A DNA stretch of 6,226 bases, taken from the NCBI GenBank assembly GCA_947455365.1, contig CANGNU010000060.1, positions 1 to 6,226 on the forward strand, written 5' to 3'. Positions 1 through 4,588 of this stretch are shown piece by piece. This DNA comes from Rickettsiales bacterium (GTDB lineage Bacteria; Pseudomonadota; Alphaproteobacteria; Rickettsiales; UBA1997). The stretch's first letter is position 1, and every line of letters starts with the position of its first letter. The translations under genes and the position numbers were made by a program. A model generated the notes under the pieces. That model searched no databases, was not told where the DNA came from, and was given only the letters and a program-made list of their open reading frames with translations.

Positions 1-265
1 CAATGGAATTTTTATTTAGCGCCACAGAACCGCGCCAAAAGCTAATTCCCGCATGATAAGCAATATTATTTTCATCAACTAAACAAAAAATTTCCCCATT
101 TTCATCAATTAAAAAATGAGCACTAACTTGATGCTCTTCAAACTGGGAAATTGCGTGCTGGACTGAAACCGCCTCAACATGGTGCAGCACAATAAAATCA
201 ACCTTGCGCGGCGTTTCTAGTTTGGTAAAAAATTGCGTAAATTTTTTGTCGTTATTAATAATCAC
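1..265 (-). CDS. N-acetylmuramoyl-L-alanine amidase (Amidase_2/PGRP fold), 5' part only
   Basis: Eighty-eight codons of the N-terminal part are visible; the gene continues beyond base 1. Seen: a beta strand ending in IVLHH (residues 25-29), SAHFLIDENGEIF (48-60), then VDENNIAYHAG (63-73), SFWRG (75-79) and LNKNSI (83-88). This order matches zinc-dependent amidases of the AmpD/AmiD family, which cut the bond between N-acetylmuramic acid and L-alanine. H28 is the likely first zinc ligand; the other ligands would lie outside the window. The start is the GTG at 265-263: an in-frame TAA sits two codons upstream (271-269) and no in-frame ATG occurs in the visible part. With only about 21 residues before the first core strand and no hydrophobic N-terminus, there is no signal peptide or lipobox. 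I therefore infer a cytoplasmic AmpD-like role in muropeptide recycling rather than an exported AmiD. No Shine-Dalgarno sequence is evident. It diverges from maeB. Confidence 0.85.
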   Translation of the reverse strand, partial: MIINNDKKFTQFFTKLETPRKVDFIVLHHVEAVSVQHAISQFEEHQVSAHFLIDENGEIFCLVDENNIAYHAGISFWRGSVALNKNSI

Positions 266-323
266 AGCTTAATTTAATTGATTTGAAAGAAAGACAAAGC
301 TAGATGGCGCAATCATAAGTTTT

Positions 324-351
324 TTGACATTAAAGTTTCAACCAATAACAT
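324..351 (+). promoter_or_regulatory. Probable sigma-70 promoter for maeB (TTGACA-16-TAACAT)
   Basis: A perfect -35 hexamer TTGACA (324-329) is followed after 16 bp by TAACAT (346-351), which matches the TATAAT consensus at four of six positions. The start of transcription would fall near 358, giving a leader of about 43 nt before the maeB ATG. The call rests on consensus match and position in the divergent gap only. Confidence 0.5.
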
Positions 352-368
352 TGCTGCCCCGAAACTTT
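332..368. repeat. Inverted repeat AAAGTTTC / GAAACTTT spanning the maeB promoter -10 region
   Basis: AAAGTTTC (332-339) and its exact reverse complement GAAACTTT (361-368) are separated by 21 bp. The left arm lies in the -35/-10 spacer of the upstream promoter and the right arm just past the predicted transcription start. That geometry suits an operator bound by a dimer. As an RNA hairpin it would be weak: eight mostly A-U pairs, a 21-nt loop, then two extra Ts after the stem. A chance origin in AT-rich DNA is possible. Confidence 0.4.
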
Positions 369-395
369 TTACAAGTATTCGAAGAACTATATAAA
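368..395 (+). promoter_or_regulatory. Second promoter-like element directly before maeB (TTTACA-16-TATAAA)
   Basis: TTTACA (368-373) and TATAAA (390-395) each match the sigma-70 consensus at five of six positions and are 16 bp apart. The -10 box ends five bases before the ATG at 401, so transcription would begin at or next to the start codon and give a leaderless mRNA. This fits the lack of a good Shine-Dalgarno sequence before maeB (only AAAGA at 393-397, badly placed). It competes with the 324-351 element; both may work. Confidence 0.4.
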
Positions 396-400
396 GATTT

Positions 401-2683
401 ATGACTAAAAAAGACAATACAAAAACCGTAGCAAAAACCGTGGCAAAAACCAGCAAAGAAACTGAAGCTTTAATGTTTCACATTCAAGGCCAGCCCGGAA
501 AAGTTGCCATGCACGCAACCAAGCCGCTCAACACTCAACGAGATTTAGCTTTGGCTTATTCTCCGGGAGTTGCAGTGCCATGTTTAGAAATTGCCAAAAA
601 CCCTGACCTTGCTTACGACTACACTTCTAAAGGAAATTATGTTGCAGTTATTTCAAATGGCACGGCGGTATTGGGCCTTGGAAACCTTGGCGCTCTAGCG
701 GGAAAGCCAGTTATGGAAGGAAAATCCGTCCTCTTCAAACGCTTCGCCGATATTGACTCGGTTGATATTGAAGTGGCTACTGAAGATGCCGATGAATTTA
801 TCAATGCGGTAAAATATTTAGGGCCAACTTGGGGTGGCATCAACCTAGAAGATATCAAGGCTCCAGAGTGTTTTATTATTGAAAGCAAATTACGAGAATT
901 AATGGATATTCCCGTTTTTCATGATGACCAACACGGCACCGCAATTATCTCGGCAGCGGGCATTATCAACGCTTTGCACATTTCGGGCAAAAAATTTAAA
1001 GACATAAAAGTTGTGGTTAATGGCGCTGGCGCCGCAGGAATTGCCTGTCTAGAGCTTTTGAAAGCAATGGGTTTGCCGCACGATAACGCAATTTTATGCG
1101 ACACTAAAGGCACCATTTACAAAGGCCGCACCGATGGCATGAACCAATGGAAAAGCGCCCACGCAGTTGACACTAAAGCGCGCTCGTTGGCAGAAGCAAT
1201 GGCAGGCGCCGATGTCTTCTTAGGCCTTTCAGTTAAAGGCGCGGTAACGAAAGAGATGGTGAAATCTATGGCGAAAAATCCGGTAATTTTTGCCATGGCC
1301 AACCCAGACCCAGAAATTACGCCAGAAGAAGTTCATGCTACTCGCGATGATGCCATCGTTGCTACAGGCCGTAGTGATTACGAAAACCAAGTGAATAATG
1401 TAATGGGCTTCCCTTACATTTTCCGCGGCGCATTAGATGTTCGCGCTTCTACCATTAACGAAGAAATGAAAATTGCCGCAGCCCACGCCATTGCTGAATT
1501 GGCGCGTGAGCATGTTCCTGACGAAGTTATCAAAGCTTACGGCGGCCGCGACATGAAATTTGGCCAACATTATATTATTCCAACGCCATTTGACGCGCGA
1601 TTAATTAGTGTGGTACCGCTTGCAGTGGCTAAGGCCGCGGTTGAAACCGGTGTTGCCCGCAAACCAATAACAGACTGGGACGCTTACAAAAAACAATTGC
1701 AAGCCCGCCGCGACCCTACAGTCAACAGCCTGAGCATGATTTTTGAAAAACTTGAACGCAAGCCGAAAAAAGTTATTTTTTCAGAAGGTGAGCAACCAGA
1801 AATTATCCGCGTGGCCGCAATGTGGCGCGATAACGGCTATGGCACGCCAATTCTTATCGGCAAAGAAAAACGCGTGTTAGAAAACATGAAAGAAGCCAAT
1901 ATTAATCCTGAAGGAATTCGCATTTATAACGCCTCAATTTCTGAAGCCAATAATAAATACGCCGATTACCTTTACAACAAACTGCAACGCAACGGCGTAC
2001 TGCATTCTGACTGCTTGCGCATGGTAAAAAATGACCGCAATGTGTTTGCAGCGTCAATGTTGGCTTGTGGTGACGGTGACGCTTTGGTTACCGGCCTTAC
2101 TCGCGGCTATCGCAAATCGCTTACCGATGTTTGGCAAGTGGTGAAGAATAAAAAAGACCAAATTGTGCTAGGAATTTCTATGATAATTTCAAAAGGTCGC
2201 ACAATTTTTATTTCAGATACCGCCTGTTCTGAACTTTCATCTTCTGAACATTTAGTGCGTATTGCCGTGCAAACTGCAAAAAAAGTTCGTGGCATGGGAT
2301 ATGAACCAAGAGTAGCCTTTCTGTCATTTTCAAACTTTGGCAGCGCCTTAAAAACTGAATCTGCGCGCATTAAAAATGCGGTAGAAATTCTTGACGGCAT
2401 GAAAGTTGATTTTGAATATGATGGCGAAATGACTGCCGATGTTGCGCTTAACATGGACAAAATGTCGCGCTATCCATTTTGTCGTTTAACTGCGCCCGCT
2501 AACATTTTAATTTGCCCCGGTTTACATTCAGCATCAATTGCGACAAAATTACTGGAAGAAGTGGGCAACTGCACGGTTGTAGGGCCAATCTTAGATGGTT
2601 TTGAGAAACCAGTGCAAATTGTTACAATGCGTTCGTCAATAAATGACATTTTAAATATGGCAGCAATTGCGGCGACTGAATAG
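401..2683 (+). CDS. maeB: NADP-dependent malic enzyme with C-terminal phosphotransacetylase-like domain (MaeB type)
   Basis: A cytoplasmic enzyme that oxidatively decarboxylates malate to pyruvate and CO2 with reduction of NAD(P)+. The 760-residue length fits the fused MaeB/Dme/Tme class. Malic domain: AYSPGVA (52-58, likely catalytic Tyr53), GNLGALAGKPVMEGK (94-108, holds the general-base Lys), metal-binding E150-D151 and the DDQHGTA block (175-181). The dinucleotide fold starts with VVVNGAGAAG (204-213) and has D234 after the second strand. Residues about 442-760 are phosphotransacetylase-like, including LSFSNFGSA (641-649) and LHSASIATKLL (708-718). True Pta enzymes carry a conserved TADTVRPA-like stretch where this protein has TRGYRKSL (567-574). 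In this family the domain is reported to be regulatory (acetyl-CoA response, oligomerisation) rather than an active Pta. The start at 401 adds about 24 polar residues with a KTVA repeat before the conserved core; Met25 (473-475) is an alternative start. NADP versus NAD preference cannot be settled by eye. Confidence 0.96.
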   Translation: MTKKDNTKTVAKTVAKTSKETEALMFHIQGQPGKVAMHATKPLNTQRDLALAYSPGVAVPCLEIAKNPDLAYDYTSKGNYVAVISNGTAVLGLGNLGALAGKPVMEGKSVLFKRFADIDSVDIEVATEDADEFINAVKYLGPTWGGINLEDIKAPECFIIESKLRELMDIPVFHDDQHGTAIISAAGIINALHISGKKFKDIKVVVNGAGAAGIACLELLKAMGLPHDNAILCDTKGTIYKGRTDGMNQWKSAHAVDTKARSLAEAMAGADVFLGLSVKGAVTKEMVKSMAKNPVIFAMANPDPEITPEEVHATRDDAIVATGRSDYENQVNNVMGFPYIFRGALDVRASTINEEMKIAAAHAIAELAREHVPDEVIKAYGGRDMKFGQHYIIPTPFDARLISVVPLAVAKAAVETGVARKPITDWDAYKKQLQARRDPTVNSLSMIFEKLERKPKKVIFSEGEQPEIIRVAAMWRDNGYGTPILIGKEKRVLENMKEANINPEGIRIYNASISEANNKYADYLYNKLQRNGVLHSDCLRMVKNDRNVFAASMLACGDGDALVTGLTRGYRKSLTDVWQVVKNKKDQIVLGISMIISKGRTIFISDTACSELSSSEHLVRIAVQTAKKVRGMGYEPRVAFLSFSNFGSALKTESARIKNAVEILDGMKVDFEYDGEMTADVALNMDKMSRYPFCRLTAPANILICPGLHSASIATKLLEEVGNCTVVGPILDGFEKPVQIVTMRSSINDILNMAAIAATE
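422..451 (+). repeat. 12-bp tandem repeat in the 5' end of maeB
   Basis: AAAACCGTAGCA (422-433) and AAAACCGTGGCA (434-445) differ at one base, and a third copy begins with AAAACC (446-451) before diverging. The unit is four codons, so the protein reads KTVA-KTVA-KT at residues 8-17. Copy-number change would keep the frame. Confidence 0.7.
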
Positions 2684-2711
2684 TTGCTGGTTGCAAGTAA
2701 TTTTCTATAAT
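2684..2711 (+). promoter_or_regulatory. Probable promoter of the 155-residue gene (TTGCTG-16-TATAAT)
   Basis: A perfect -10 box TATAAT (2706-2711) lies 16 bp after TTGCTG (2684-2689), a half match to the -35 consensus that begins right after the maeB stop codon. Transcription would start near 2718, about 40 nt before the ATG at 2758. The -10 box forms the left end of the hairpin at 2706-2736. An independent promoter would make the small gene a separate unit from maeB. Confidence 0.45.
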
Positions 2712-2736
2712 TAGTTGCGCTATGCAGCTAATTATA
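2706..2736. repeat. 13-bp hairpin / dyad between maeB and the 155-residue gene
   Basis: The arms 2706-2718 (TATAATTAGTTGC) and 2724-2736 (GCAGCTAATTATA) pair along all 13 positions with one T-G wobble (2715/2727) around the 5-nt loop GCTAT. No T tract follows on either strand, so it is not a classical intrinsic terminator. It could stabilise or mark the 3' end of maeB mRNA. As DNA it could instead be an operator covering the TATAAT box and the predicted transcription start of the next gene. Confidence 0.6.
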
Positions 2737-2757
2737 TAACAGGCAAATATAGAAAAT

Positions 2758-3225
2758 ATGGCAGGTCCATCAGCTTCGCATTCAGCAGAACAAAGTTCGC
2801 TAATATCGCAGCAACTTCAAGATTCATCTCACAACCTTAACAGCAGCCATGCTGGCGCTAGTGCTGGTCATGGCCTATCTTCTAATGATGGGCATGGTGG
2901 CATGGCAAAAGTTGGCACGGAAATTGGCGGCAAAGTTGATGATCAACTTAATCTTCAAGCTGCAAATATTCAAATGGGACTGGAAGGCTCTGTCGATGCA
3001 GTGTTTGGAGCAATTAATCAACATCATGCCTTGGGAGATGTGGATTTTGATGGCGCAGTAGGACATCTTGCAGAAGTAAAAATAGAAGGTTCTTTAAGTG
3101 ATATTCATTCAGCAAACCTTGGTACCGTAAATGCAGGAGCTCATCTAGTTGGCGTGCAGGGCGCTATGGAAATAAAAGAAGGCGCTGGATTCCCTGGTCT
3201 TGGTGCTGGTGGCGGCGGACATTAA
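2758..3225 (+). CDS. Gly/Ser/His-rich protein of unknown function (155 aa)
   Basis: I do not recognise this protein. It has 29 Gly and 11 His in 155 residues, no Cys, Trp, Tyr or Arg, and it is acidic (16 Asp+Glu against 4 Lys). Three zones are visible. Residues 1-48 are Ser/Gln/His/Gly-rich and probably disordered, with His at 8, 25, 31, 38 and 46. Residues about 50-140 have more regular hydrophobic spacing, with short beta-like stretches such as AEVKIEG (105-111) and AHLVGVQG (128-135). The tail (142-155) is Gly-rich and ends in GGGGH. There is no signal peptide or membrane segment. The codons show a normal coding pattern (mostly A/G in first position), which supports this frame over the others. 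The start ATG has no clear Shine-Dalgarno sequence. The scattered His could bind metal, but no known binding motif is present. It sits between maeB (same strand) and a convergent peptidase gene, so context gives no function. Confidence 0.7.
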   Translation: MAGPSASHSAEQSSLISQQLQDSSHNLNSSHAGASAGHGLSSNDGHGGMAKVGTEIGGKVDDQLNLQAANIQMGLEGSVDAVFGAINQHHALGDVDFDGAVGHLAEVKIEGSLSDIHSANLGTVNAGAHLVGVQGAMEIKEGAGFPGLGAGGGGH

Positions 3226-3241
3226 CATCCATTCTTAACTT

Positions 3242-3273
3242 AAAAATAGCGATCACTCAAGCAATAGTCGCTA
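3242..3273 (-). terminator. Intrinsic terminator of the M16 peptidase gene
   Basis: Reading the minus strand from just after the peptidase stop codon (3277-3275), TAGCGA (3273-3268) pairs with TCGCTA (3252-3247) and is followed at once by five Ts (3246-3242). A variant pairing uses TAGCG/CGCTA plus AGT/ACT, with a 3-nt bulge and an 8-nt loop. The stem also lies 21 bp after the plus-strand stop at 3225, but no T tract follows in that direction, so it should work mainly for the minus strand. Confidence 0.65.
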
Positions 3274-3274
3274 A

Positions 3275-4540
3275 TTAACTGCGCAAAATTTTCTGCAATT
3301 TGCTATAATCACTAACATCTTTCACTTTTCCAATTGCGGCAAATGTTGGCTGCGAGCCGCTAAATATCTGGCCCGCCAGCTTAGTTAAATCTTTCTTACT
3401 TACCTGTAAAACTTTTTCGCGAATTTCTTTGTCAGAAATAATTCGCTCATGCGCAAGAATATCGCCGCCCAATTTTTGCATTCTGCCACTGGTACTTTCT
3501 TTGGCCATTAGCAAGCTGGCTTCAAATTGGGTGCGGACGCGCAGCAATTCTTTATCAGAAATTTTCTCACAAACTTTTTTAATTTCAGAAGCGGTTGCAG
3601 CGAGTAATTCGTTGGTTTTTTCGGGCGTAGTGCCGGCGTAAATTCCAAAGACGCCAGAATCATGGTGTGTGTAATTGAAAGCATAGACCGAATAAGCAAG
3701 GCCGCGGTTTTCGCGCACTTCTTGAAATAAGCGCGACGACATTCCGCCACCAAGAATCATTGCTAAAATTTGCGCAGAATAGTTTTGTTCATCGCGGTAG
3801 GAGAAGCCTTTGAAGCCCATTACCAAATTAACTTGCTCAAGTTTTTTTTCTTTGCGAAATTCTCCGCCAGAATATTTTGCAGGCTCTGACGCCTTAATTT
3901 TAGCGGTTCCGAAGCCAGTGAAATATTTTTCTGTCCACTTGATTAAATCTTTCTGCTTAATATTTCCTGCGGCAACTACGGCCATATTTTTATAATTATA
4001 TTGCTTGCCGATATAATCAACAAAATGCTCGCGGCCAAATTTTTTTATATTTTTGACAGGGCCAAGAATGCTTCTGCCAAGGGCTTGTTCTGGGTATGCC
4101 GCTTCTTGAAAATAATCGAAGACAATGTCATCTGGAGCGTCGTTGGTCATGGCAATTTCTTGCAAAATGACGCCGCGTTCTTTTTCTAACTCAACTCTGT
4201 CGAAGGTAGAATTTTGTAGAATGTCAGCGAGAAATTCGACGACAAATTCGGCGTGCTGTTTTAAAACTTTGGCGTAGTAAACGGTTTTCTCCTTAGAGGT
4301 GTAAGCGTTGATGCGACCGCCAATTCCTTCAAATTCTTCGGCAATTTGGCGGGCGCTGCGGGTTTTAGTGCCTTTGAAGGCCATGTGTTCTAAAAAATGC
4401 GAGATGCCGTTTATTTCAGGGGTTTCGTTGCGGCTTCCCGTATTAACAAAGACGCCGATCGAGACCGTTTCCACTTCTTTCATTTCGTCGACGGCAACAC
4501 GCAGACCATTTTTTAGTGTGATTATTTCTTGTTTTGACAT
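3275..4540 (-). CDS. M16B family zinc peptidase (mitochondrial processing peptidase beta-like)
   Basis: A 421-residue single-unit peptidase of the insulinase/pitrilysin superfamily, the usual length for bacterial M16B proteins. The inverted zinc motif HFLEH is at 48-52 (ligands H48 and H52, catalytic E51). The third ligand is E128 in LQEIA, 76 residues after H52, the same spacing as in processing peptidase beta subunits. GGRINAYTSKEKTVYYAKVL (74-93) is the typical strand after the active-site helix. The inactive C-terminal half carries LGGGMSSRLFQEVRENRGLA (263-282) followed by YSVY, which holds the Arg-Tyr pair typical of M16B. All catalytic residues are present, so it should be active on peptides or small proteins; the real substrate is unknown. 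No signal peptide is seen. The ATG at 4540 starts right at the domain boundary and has no Shine-Dalgarno sequence. It is convergent with the unknown gene and divergent from uup. Confidence 0.95.
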   Translation of the reverse strand: MSKQEIITLKNGLRVAVDEMKEVETVSIGVFVNTGSRNETPEINGISHFLEHMAFKGTKTRSARQIAEEFEGIGGRINAYTSKEKTVYYAKVLKQHAEFVVEFLADILQNSTFDRVELEKERGVILQEIAMTNDAPDDIVFDYFQEAAYPEQALGRSILGPVKNIKKFGREHFVDYIGKQYNYKNMAVVAAGNIKQKDLIKWTEKYFTGFGTAKIKASEPAKYSGGEFRKEKKLEQVNLVMGFKGFSYRDEQNYSAQILAMILGGGMSSRLFQEVRENRGLAYSVYAFNYTHHDSGVFGIYAGTTPEKTNELLAATASEIKKVCEKISDKELLRVRTQFEASLLMAKESTSGRMQKLGGDILAHERIISDKEIREKVLQVSKKDLTKLAGQIFSGSQPTFAAIGKVKDVSDYSKLQKILRS

Positions 4541-4556
4541 GGAATGTAATTATAAT
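4529..4556. promoter_or_regulatory. Divergent promoter region of the M16 peptidase gene and uup with shared -10 palindrome
   Basis: The 8-bp palindrome ATTATAAT (4549-4556) contains TATAAT on both strands: plus 4551-4556 and minus 4554-4549. On the plus strand TTGTTT (4529-4534, inside the peptidase gene) lies 16 bp upstream, giving a uup transcript starting near 4563 with a leader of about 26 nt. On the minus strand the box ends eight bases before the peptidase ATG, so a transcript would start almost at the start codon; no good minus-strand -35 hexamer is visible. Confidence 0.4.
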
Positions 4557-4588
4557 GATTTTTTTAAACTTTCCTTACAGCCAACATC

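Noticed and set aside
2107..2460. A 117-codon minus-strand reading frame antisense to maeB
   Set aside because: It is antisense to the conserved phosphotransacetylase-like domain, has no start signals and has no recognisable product.
2706..2736. Intrinsic terminator for maeB
   Set aside because: The stem is strong but is followed by ATTATATAAC-like sequence rather than a run of Ts, and the opposite strand also lacks one.
2849..3061. A 70-codon plus-strand reading frame inside the small gene encoding a hydrophobic, membrane-like peptide beginning MLALVLVMAYLL
   Set aside because: It is the shifted frame of Gly/Ala/His-rich codons, which naturally reads as Leu/Met/Trp. It has no ribosome binding site, and the 155-residue frame has the better codon pattern and covers it fully.
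3508..3753. An 81-codon minus-strand reading frame inside the M16 peptidase gene
   Set aside because: It overlaps the C-terminal domain of a clearly recognisable, intact peptidase in another frame and resembles no family I know.
4534..4539. Perfect TTGACA as a -35 box for uup
   Set aside because: It lies only 11 bp from the TATAAT at 4551 and is simply the reverse complement of the peptidase start codons ATG-TCA-AAA. No -10-like hexamer sits at the correct spacing downstream.
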